A stretch of 64,000 bases of DNA from an uncultured Treponema sp. (GTDB lineage: Bacteria; Spirochaetota; Spirochaetia; Treponematales; Treponemataceae): assembly GCA_900319625.1 (NCBI GenBank), contig ONPD01000012.1, positions 1 to 64,000 of the forward strand, in the 5' to 3' direction. Made by a program: the position numbers and the translations under genes. Shown here one piece after another: positions 17,265 through 23,260 of this stretch. The notes under the pieces are model-generated. The model saw nothing but the letters and a program-made list of their open reading frames with translations, made no database searches and was not told the DNA's origin. The first letter of the stretch is position 1, and every line of letters starts with the position of its first letter.

Positions 17265-17298
17265 ATAGATACCTCTAAATTTTTTATCTCGTATCTAT
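17265..17298 (-). promoter_or_regulatory. Start-codon-adjacent hairpin over the Rpn ribosome-binding site
   Basis: On the - strand ATAGATAC and GTATCTAT form an 8-bp stem, extended by GAG. The right arm ends immediately before the ATG and includes part of the GAGG ribosome-binding site. Folding would hide the site and lower translation. Confidence 0.45.
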
Positions 17299-17367
17299 AT
17301 AATTCAAATAAAATTGAAATTCCGGCAATGTTTTTGAAAAAAAATGAAAAAAAAGTAAAAAAAATTA

Positions 17368-17530
17368 TTCGGGCGTGCCCGCTTGCTTCACTTTGTTTCG
17401 CAAGCGGTCGGGCTTTTCGGTGTTCCGGCTTTCGCCTTCATTCCTGCGCTCTGGTGGTAAAACACCGCCGCTTCGGAACAGCCCTTACGGGCTGCACCTA
17501 CAATCCCTCACGCTGTTATTTACAAAAATC
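17368..17530. repeat. G+C-rich intergenic repeat upstream of the toxin-antitoxin pair
   Basis: The A+T-rich background changes abruptly to G+C-rich sequence with nested inverted repeats (GCTTGC...GCAAGC; GGTGTT...AACACC). No coding signal fits. Another G+C-rich tract, at 18136-18243, follows the toxin gene, so the pair is framed by such repeats. The rest of 17299-17598 is an A-rich tract and the antitoxin promoter. Confidence 0.5.
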
Positions 17531-17550
17531 TTGAAATAATAATCATAAAT

Positions 17551-17579
17551 TTGACATATTTAATCCTTGGTAGTATATT
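17551..17579 (+). promoter_or_regulatory. Sigma-70-type promoter of the toxin-antitoxin operon
   Basis: TTGACA (17551-17556) and TATATT (17574-17579) are separated by 17 bases. The expected start of transcription falls at about 17586, on the GGAGG ribosome-binding site of the antitoxin gene, so the leader is very short. Confidence 0.7.
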
Positions 17580-17598
17580 TTAGTCGGAGGTAGGTAAT

Positions 17599-17859
17599 AT
17601 GACTACAATTTCTGCAAAAATAGATGATTCTGATAAAGATTCATTCGAAAATATAATCTCTTCAATTGGATTGAATGTTACGACTGCAATAACAGCCTTT
17701 GTAAAAGCCGTCATCCGCGAAAATGGACTTCCATTTGAGTTGAAAGTAAAAAACGATCCTTATATTTATTCAGACGAAAACCTCAAATATCTTCGCCAGG
17801 CAATTGCACAAGTTGAAGGCGGAAAAGGGCAGGTTCATGAATTGAAGGAGTTGTCGTAA
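17599..17859 (+). CDS. RelB/DinJ-family antitoxin
   Basis: The 86-residue protein has an N-terminal ribbon-helix-helix region (TTISAKIDDSDKDSFENIIS, then IGLNVTTAITAFVKAVI), as in RelB/DinJ antitoxins, and a C-terminal toxin-binding tail. It should neutralise the downstream toxin and repress the operon. Its TAA overlaps the toxin ATG by one base, ensuring coupled synthesis. Confidence 0.88.
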   Translation: MTTISAKIDDSDKDSFENIISSIGLNVTTAITAFVKAVIRENGLPFELKVKNDPYIYSDENLKYLRQAIAQVEGGKGQVHELKELS

Positions 17860-18131
17860 TGATAAAAATCTGGGCAGATGTAGCTTGGGATGATTATTGC
17901 AATTTCTTTGAACTTCACCAGCAAAAACTAATCAAAATGGTGCATGAGCTTATAAAGGATATCGAGCGAAATGGTGTAGATAAGGGCCGTGGACAACCTG
18001 AACAATTGAAATATGAACTTTCAGAATATTGGAGCCGAAGAATTGACAGGGCAAATCGACTTGTCTATAAAGTTGAAGGCGATAAACTTTATATAGTTCA
18101 GTGTGGAACTCATTATCATCAGGAGAAATAA
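17859..18131 (+). CDS. yoeB: Txe/YoeB-family endoribonuclease toxin
   Basis: The 90-residue RelE-fold toxin has the standard YoeB layout: IKIWADVAWDDYCNF at the N terminus, GRGQPEQLKYELSEYWSRRI in the middle, RLVYKV, and CGTHYH at the C terminus. The glutamate of YELS-YWSRRID, the arginines and the terminal histidine/tyrosine correspond to residues used by YoeB to cut mRNA in the ribosomal A site. Length is normal and nothing looks broken. The usual YoeB partner is YefM; here it is paired with a RelB/DinJ-type antitoxin. Confidence 0.9.
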   Translation: MIKIWADVAWDDYCNFFELHQQKLIKMVHELIKDIERNGVDKGRGQPEQLKYELSEYWSRRIDRANRLVYKVEGDKLYIVQCGTHYHQEK

Positions 18132-18135
18132 ATCT

Positions 18136-18243
18136 TTCTGGGCGTTCCCCGCCGCGGGGCGGCGGGGGCGGGCGTTACGCGGCTTGCCTGGCGGCCGGTC
18201 TGCTGACGCAGACTGCTTCGCACCGCTCCATGCCCTAACGCAT
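18136..18243. repeat. G+C-rich intergenic repeat downstream of the toxin gene
   Basis: The tract includes GCCGCGGGGCGGCGGGGGCG and the inverted pair GTCTGC TGAC GCAGAC, ending at CCATGCCCTAACGC. It has no coding pattern and is much richer in G+C than its surroundings. Such tracts are typical dispersed intergenic repeats of Treponema genomes. Confidence 0.5.
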
Positions 18244-18256
18244 TTTAATACATACC

Positions 18257-19534
18257 TTACTGTTTTGCCGTAAAGTAGCCTGGGGTTTCTGTGCCGCCGT
18301 CTATGCGGGCATATTCCTTGTTAATATGATTTTCGTCATATACTGTTCCGGCACCACCCTTCAAATTAGTGCAAACTGTGAACATTTCTGTTGAATCTGT
18401 AACTGCATTCGTAACAAATTTATCAGAAGCAAAGATTGTTGTAAGCTCAAGACACTGGCGGAACATCTTGCTCATATTGGTAACATTGCTAGTGTCAAAG
18501 TTGCTCACATCCAGTGATGTCAATGCCAAGCAGTAATAGAACATACTTTCCATACTAGTAACATTGCTGGTGTCAAACTTGCTTACATCCAGTGATGTAA
18601 GTGAATAACAAAAGGCAAACATCTTAGACATATTAGTAACCTTGCTGGTGTCAAACTTGCTCACATCCAGTGATGTCAATGCATTGCACTGATTGAACAT
18701 AAAGTACATATCAGTAACCTTGCTGGTGTCAAACTTGCTCACATCCAGTGATGTCAATGCCTGGCAGCTTTGGAACATAAAGCCCATATTAGTAACCTTG
18801 CTGGTGTCAAACTTGCTCACATCCAGACTTGTAAGTTTATTACAGCTGCTGAACATATTATTCATACAAGTAACCTTACTTGTGTCAAAATCGCTGGTGT
18901 CTATGGAGGTTATTCCTTTCATGTATGCGAAAAGGCTGTTTTTATTGTCTGATGTCCTGAGACTCATTTTTTTGCCAGGTTCAAGGTAATAATAAAGGGT
19001 TGTTGCAGCTTCATCATACCATAAAGGAATCCGGTTTCCTGCCGCATCAAGATAGTATTCTGCAGAAGCAGGTCTTGCCTCAGCCTTTGCAAAACGGGTA
19101 ATAGTTTTGTTGAATTTGTAATTACTATATTCACACAGAGTTTCAAACATTGTGTGTATTACAGAACAATCTTTTAAGATAATATAATCAGCCTCCTTCC
19201 ACTTTGCATAAAGAGTAATGTCGGCTTTAACTGCAGTATTAAAGTCAAAAGTTGTATCAGAAAGTGTTGCACCGCCATCTGTGGAAGTGTACCAGTTGTC
19301 AAAGGCAAAAGCCTCTGTTGCAGTCTCCTGCTTTGTAGGGTCAGCCGGCTTTGTAGCCTTCTTGCCGCTTTCAATCTTCTGACTGGTAACTTCTGTTCCG
19401 CCATTTGAATTGAAGCTTACGGTGTAATATTTTACTGCCGGTGTGTCATCTCCTGAATCCTGCTGGCAGGAAGTAAAGGCAAATCCCATTGCCAGAGCCG
19501 CCAGCAAAAGCGCATATTTTGTAAGTTTTTTCAT
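18257..19534 (-). CDS. BspA-like surface lipoprotein with DUF285 repeats
   Basis: The 425-residue protein has a lipoprotein signal (KKLTKYALLLAALAMGFAFT, then SC at residues 22-23). Residues ~37-112 form an InlB B-repeat/Listeria-Bacteroides repeat domain (VSFNSNGGTEVTSQKIESGK ... ITLYAKW). Residues ~205-385 are tandem 26-residue DUF285 units (LTSLDVSKFDTSKVTNM..MF), seven counting degenerate ends. Proteins of this type are surface-exposed and implicated in adhesion to host proteins or other bacteria in oral and gut species. AAGGAG precedes ATG. The 78-bp DNA repeats are nearly identical, so copy number may vary. Confidence 0.88.
   Translation of the reverse strand: MKKLTKYALLLAALAMGFAFTSCQQDSGDDTPAVKYYTVSFNSNGGTEVTSQKIESGKKATKPADPTKQETATEAFAFDNWYTSTDGGATLSDTTFDFNTAVKADITLYAKWKEADYIILKDCSVIHTMFETLCEYSNYKFNKTITRFAKAEARPASAEYYLDAAGNRIPLWYDEAATTLYYYLEPGKKMSLRTSDNKNSLFAYMKGITSIDTSDFDTSKVTCMNNMFSSCNKLTSLDVSKFDTSKVTNMGFMFQSCQALTSLDVSKFDTSKVTDMYFMFNQCNALTSLDVSKFDTSKVTNMSKMFAFCYSLTSLDVSKFDTSNVTSMESMFYYCLALTSLDVSNFDTSNVTNMSKMFRQCLELTTIFASDKFVTNAVTDSTEMFTVCTNLKGGAGTVYDENHINKEYARIDGGTETPGYFTAKQ
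18490..18880 (-). repeat. Tandem 78-bp coding repeats in the BspA-like gene
   Basis: The phrase CTGGTGTCAAACTTGCT recurs at 18567, 18645, 18723 and again about 78 bases later, flanked by diverged copies. Internal units are nearly identical in DNA, as expected for recent duplication or gene conversion. Confidence 0.8.
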
Positions 19535-19741
19535 TTATTTATCTCCTTAGAAAAATAACTGTAATATCAGTATAACACCGCAATTTTTCCCTGTAGTCAG
19601 TGAAAACTCACTTTATTTTAGTGAGTTAACTCATAAATACAGAGTAAATCTTAAAATTAACGATTTTGAGGAAAGTTGGACTTGTAAATTTAACGATTTT
19701 GTGGTTATATTGCATTGTAAAATTAACGATTTTGGGGTTTT
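19535..19741. promoter_or_regulatory. Regulatory region with direct and inverted repeats
   Basis: It holds the - strand promoter of the BspA-like gene, a short inverted repeat ACTCAC...GTGAGT (19608-19626), one copy of a 19-bp direct repeat (19614-19632; the other at 20380-20398), and three phased 20-bp repeats at 19652, 19685 and 19718 just before the decayed ATPase gene. Confidence 0.55.
19652..19737 (+). promoter_or_regulatory. Three phased 20-bp direct repeats upstream of the decayed DUF4143 gene
   Basis: Repeats TAAAATTAACGATTTTGNGG start at 19652, 19685 and 19718, an exact 33-base period with 13-base spacers. The last ends 4 bases before ATG 19742. The layout mirrors the three 35-base-phased repeats in front of the intact relative at 8019, although the sequences are unrelated. 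Confidence 0.65.
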
Positions 19742-20395
19742 ATGACATTTAGGCGCAAAATTTATGATACTTTTCTGGAATGGAAAAGAAATTCTTATGG
19801 CAAAACTGCTTTGCTTGTAGAAGGTGCAAGAATGTAAAGGACATTCTTATTCCAAGCGAGGAACGCCCGGTTCAAATGTACCCGATGGATTATGAAGAAT
19901 TTAAATGGGCTTTGGGAGACACTGTTACTGTAAAGCTTCTGCGGGAATCTTTTGAAAAATATCAGCCGCCAGCGTAATTCTACAGTTCTTGAACTCATTT
20001 CGGAAATGGAAAGTTCCAGGACCGTTCTTGTCTCTTACAAATCTGATGACCCGAATGCCGGACTCACGCGAACAAAGGATTTGGAAAACTTCAAGCTTTT
20101 TGTCTGTGATACAGGACTTTTTACAACCATGCTTTTTATGGATAAGGATTTTACGGAAAATGTCATTTATGAAAAGCTGCTCAGCGATAAGCTTTCTGTA
20201 AATCTTGGATATCTTTATGAAAATATTGTCGCCCAGATTCTTAAGGCAAACGGAAACTCTCTTTTTTATTACACATTCCTTGATGAGAAATCCCGTCACA
20301 ATTTTGAAATTGATTTCCTGCTTGCCCGAAAGAACAAGGTTTGCCCGATAGAAATAAAATCTTCTGGACCTGCTGCGTGTATTTTAGTGAGTTAA
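19742..20395 (+). pseudogene. Decayed AAA+/DUF4143 ATPase
   Basis: The reading starts well (FRRKIYDTFLEWKRN, TALLVEGAR) but breaks exactly where Walker A should be; the next codons reach a stop. Sequence then resumes at NVKDILIPSEERPVQMYP, which in the intact homologue lies about 100 residues later, so the ATPase core has been deleted. A second break follows ESFEKYQ; the C-terminal part (KSDDPNAGLTRTKDLENFKL..., EIDFLLARKN, PIEIKSSG) is present in another frame, again after a large deletion. The end merges with a 19-bp direct repeat. It cannot make a working ATPase. Confidence 0.85.
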
Positions 20396-20423
20396 CTCTA
20401 TATATTTCTGCTGAATGATGAAG

Positions 20424-20435
20424 TAAAATAAAAGT
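20424..20435 (+). promoter_or_regulatory. Leaderless -10 box of the response regulator gene
   Basis: TAAAAT is followed by 6 bases and then ATG 20436. No Shine-Dalgarno sequence is present. Confidence 0.5.
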
Positions 20436-21038
20436 ATGATTAGCGTAATCAGTATAGACGACCACGAAATGATAAGTCTGGGGCTGGAAAAATTATTTTC
20501 AGAGACAAAAGACATCAGCCTCTGCCACTCCTGCAAGACAAAGGCAGGACTTGTACCTTTTATAGAGTCAAAAACTCCAGAAGAACTAAAAGATATGATT
20601 GCTATGGTCGATATCAAGCTGGAAGGCGAAAGCGGCTTTGATGCTGCTGACTATCTTATTGAGCACGGAATTAAATGCCTTATGTATTCGTCATTTTCCA
20701 ACGTGGGCTTTATTGTGAAAACGATGGAGCACAAAATCAAGGGCTTTATTACAAAAAATGCCGACAAGGCTGAAATTATGGAAGCAATCCGTACTGTTTT
20801 CCGCGGCGACACCTACATCCAGAAGGATTTGCTTTCCGACATGATGTACGTAAGCGGAATCCTTGTCACCCTGACAAAAAAAGAGCGCCAGCTTTTAGAT
20901 TTAATAGCCGAACATCTTCCTAACGAAATAATTGCTGAACGCCTGGGCCTTTCCAAACGCAGTGTCGAAAACTAAGTTTCCCGCATCTTCGACAAGTTCA
21001 ACGTAAAGAACCGCTACGAGCTGGGCCGCTATTTGTAA
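20436..21038 (+). pseudogene. NarL/LuxR-type response regulator interrupted by a stop codon in its DNA-binding domain
   Basis: The receiver domain is intact: ISIDDHEM acidic pocket, phosphoacceptor Asp59 in MVDIKL, and a switch lysine in GFITKNA. The LuxR-type HTH starts at LTKKERQLLDLIAEH and runs to LGLSKRSVEN, then meets TAA at 20973-20975. The same frame continues VSRIFDKFNVKNRYELGRYL to a second stop at 21036, exactly what the rest of the helix-turn-helix should read; a Tyr codon (TAC or TAT) at the stop position would restore it. The truncated 179-residue product keeps the receiver but loses the end of the recognition helix and the last helix. The likely partner kinase is at 21684. Confidence 0.82.
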
Positions 21039-21637
21039 AAAGGAAGTCTGCTGGCAAGCAGAAAAACTCCCCAGGCGGCGAAGGTGCAGATAAAGCGGTC
21101 TGCAATGTTTACAGGAATGCGGACTGCAATCTGCAGTAGGAGCTTTGAATGGAATTTGTTATCCCATAAGAAGGTAAGAAAATCTGTCTGGCTGCTGGCG
21201 GCCTTGTAGGCTTCTATGTTGTTTAAAATGTAGCCTATAATTCCGCCGGAAATGCTCATTACCAGGCAGAGGACAAGGCTAAGAATAATCAGCTTTATAA
21301 AAAGTGCCCGGCTTGAGTCTGTTTTTTTGATAAACCATATTTTAAAATATCCGGCAGTAAGGGCCGCAAGAAAATGGCAGAGCATAAACCAGTGGCCCAG
21401 CTCTAAAGTTCTGTTTAGGCAAAAATCAATCAGATGATAGAAAAAGCCCGCAAGAACTCCCCACCAGGGCCCGGCAAGAAAACTCAGCGCCATAATAAAA
21501 ATTGTGTCACAAAAAAGAGGCAGATGGTTTACCCAGGCTACAAAGTCGCAGATGATGTAATCTAAAAAGCCGCAGAGAATGCTGAGAATAAAAAATAAAA
21601 CTCTCTTCCGATTTGAAAAATCCAATGGAAAACTCAT
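21029..21637 (-). CDS. Multi-pass membrane protein, possibly ECF-transporter S-component-like
   Basis: The 202-residue protein has about five or six membrane spans, with GPWWGVLAGFFYHLIDF and SISGGIIGYIL between them. Size, topology and a glycine-rich loop after the second helix are reminiscent of ECF-type vitamin-uptake substrate-binding proteins or related QueT/ThiW-like families, but no family motif is certain. It lies between a response regulator and a histidine kinase and is transcribed divergently from the kinase, so it could be a target or sensor partner. Its 3' end overlaps the full-length regulator frame by 10 bases. TATAAT lies 5 bases before ATG. Confidence 0.55.
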   Translation of the reverse strand: MSFPLDFSNRKRVLFFILSILCGFLDYIICDFVAWVNHLPLFCDTIFIMALSFLAGPWWGVLAGFFYHLIDFCLNRTLELGHWFMLCHFLAALTAGYFKIWFIKKTDSSRALFIKLIILSLVLCLVMSISGGIIGYILNNIEAYKAASSQTDFLTFLWDNKFHSKLLLQIAVRIPVNIADRFICTFAAWGVFLLASRLPFYK

Positions 21638-21683
21638 ACTTTATTATATCATTTATATAGAAGAATGTGTTATATTTTTAGTG

Positions 21684-22748
21684 ATGAAAAAGATTTTTGC
21701 GTTTTTAATATTTGGATTTTTATGTTTTTCAGGCTTCTGTCATAAGGCTCAGAAGCAGACGGAAAAACTTATGCCCGAAGCTATTACTCAAAAGTGGCTG
21801 GAATGGGAGGCGGCAGGTGAGGAGGATGCCCAGAACAGGCTTGAAGAACTTGCGATTGAAATAAAGAAGGCCCAGCCCTCTGATACTATAATTTATTATT
21901 TTCCGGAAGCAAAAGTAATTCATGATAATCTGGTTAACGGAATCATAAAGGGTGATAAGCAGAAAATTGCAGAAAATGTCGGCCGCTGGGAAATCCTTCA
22001 GAAAAATCTTGCAGAGCTGCAGCTTGAGCAGGTTTATTATTCGTACAGACTTTTGATTTTTGTAATTGTTGTGACCGTACTCATGTCGCTGGTCTTTTTA
22101 ATTCTCTATCTTGTAACTTCTAAAAGCCGTAAGGAAAGCAGGGCCTTTACTGTTCAGATGATTAAGGCTCAGGAAGCGGAGCGCGAGCGTATTTCCAATG
22201 AGCTTCACGATACTGTATGCCAGGATTTGCGTGTCCTGCAGTTTCAGCTTGAAGATGAAGAATCTGTTACCCTTTGCAAAAAGATTGCTTCTGATGTCCG
22301 CAACACCTGTTATGCACTTACGCCAAGTGATCTGGGTGAAGGTCTTTTTGAAGCTTTGATTTCCCTCTGTTCGGTTTTGAAAAAGCAGAGTGGCCTTGAA
22401 ATTATCTTCAGCGTGCAGGATGAGATTAAAAATAATCAGGCTTTTAAGGCTTTTTCCAAGGATAAGAATCTGAATATTTACCGTATTGTGCAGGAAATCC
22501 TTACAAATGCTGTAAAACATTCCGGGGCTGAATGCATAAGCCTGCTGGTAAGAACCTTTGATGACTTAAGATTTAAGATTATTGTTTCTGATGGTGGTAA
22601 GGGCTTTGATTTGAAGGAAGCCTTCAAAAAGAAAAAGCATTTCGGCCTGAAAAATATTCAGACCCGCGTGGAAGGCCTTGGCGGCGAAGTAAATTATTAT
22701 ACCGCTGAAGGTGAGGGAACTCAGGTTTCGGTTACCCTTCCTTATTGA
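21684..22748 (+). CDS. NarL-type sensor histidine kinase
   Basis: From ATG 21684 the 354-residue protein has a signal/anchor segment (KKIFAFLIFGFLCFSGFC), a periplasmic region of ~100 residues, one membrane span (~122-144), then a HisKA_3 dimerisation domain with the phosphoacceptor His175 in SNELHDTVCQDLR. The HATPase domain follows, with QEILTNAVKHSG (N box), SDGGKGFD (G1) and HFGLKNIQTRVEGLGG. It should sense an envelope signal and phosphorylate a LuxR-type regulator, most likely the adjacent and now truncated one. An upstream extension in frame exists but overlaps the divergent promoter. TATATT lies 7 bases before ATG. Confidence 0.87.
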   Translation: MKKIFAFLIFGFLCFSGFCHKAQKQTEKLMPEAITQKWLEWEAAGEEDAQNRLEELAIEIKKAQPSDTIIYYFPEAKVIHDNLVNGIIKGDKQKIAENVGRWEILQKNLAELQLEQVYYSYRLLIFVIVVTVLMSLVFLILYLVTSKSRKESRAFTVQMIKAQEAERERISNELHDTVCQDLRVLQFQLEDEESVTLCKKIASDVRNTCYALTPSDLGEGLFEALISLCSVLKKQSGLEIIFSVQDEIKNNQAFKAFSKDKNLNIYRIVQEILTNAVKHSGAECISLLVRTFDDLRFKIIVSDGGKGFDLKEAFKKKKHFGLKNIQTRVEGLGGEVNYYTAEGEGTQVSVTLPY

Positions 22749-23217
22749 TTTTCTTCCACACAAAGTCGCTGACTGCAAGGCTGTGCTGGTCTAGGCGGAC
22801 TGCATTTGCCACCCGGAAGATTTTTAAGGGTGAGGGAAGCTGCAGTCCGACAGATTCGGAAGTTGGAGTTCCCGTTACTTTAATTGAAGAACCTTCCCAC
22901 TCTTTTAAACTGCCGCAGATTATTAATTCTGCCCTGCAGACGCCCGAGACCGTGCAGACACTTACCCCGGAGCCTAAAACTACCCGCTGCAGGCTGTCAG
23001 AAAAATAAACTTCTGGCTGTTCCAATTCTACTTTTGTTATTTCTGCAGAAAATTGCTTTAGCTCATCCTTATTAAAATCGCGGCTGGAAAAAGTTTCGTC
23101 CTTAAGGAAAATCCAGAGCGGGGCCTGCTGATAAAAGCCCTGGTGGGAGCCTATAAAGGCCTTCTGCAGCTTTACGAGCAGGGCTGTCTGATTCGGGTTG
23201 GGGATAAGAACGAGCAT
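22732..23217 (-). CDS. Conserved-looking hypothetical protein
   Basis: The 161-residue protein is not recognised. It is soluble, mixed alpha/beta by eye, with no signal peptide, no membrane span and no clear catalytic motif. It opens MLVLIPNPNQTALLVKLQKA and ends RLDQHSLAVSDFVWKKINKE. It converges with the histidine kinase gene and overlaps its last 17 bases. A TATACT box 6 bases before ATG 23217 matches the leaderless arrangement of its neighbours and supports both the start and the reality of the gene. Confidence 0.6.
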   Translation of the reverse strand: MLVLIPNPNQTALLVKLQKAFIGSHQGFYQQAPLWIFLKDETFSSRDFNKDELKQFSAEITKVELEQPEVYFSDSLQRVVLGSGVSVCTVSGVCRAELIICGSLKEWEGSSIKVTGTPTSESVGLQLPSPLKIFRVANAVRLDQHSLAVSDFVWKKINKEG

Positions 23218-23260
23218 AGGGATAGTATAATCTTTTTTTGATTTCTGTTAAACTAGCTTT
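23218..23260. promoter_or_regulatory. Divergent leaderless promoters in a 43-base gap
   Basis: TATACT (- strand, 23229-23224) lies 6 bases before ATG 23217. TAAACT (+ strand, 23249-23254) lies 6 bases before ATG 23261. No ribosome-binding sites are visible. Confidence 0.55.
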
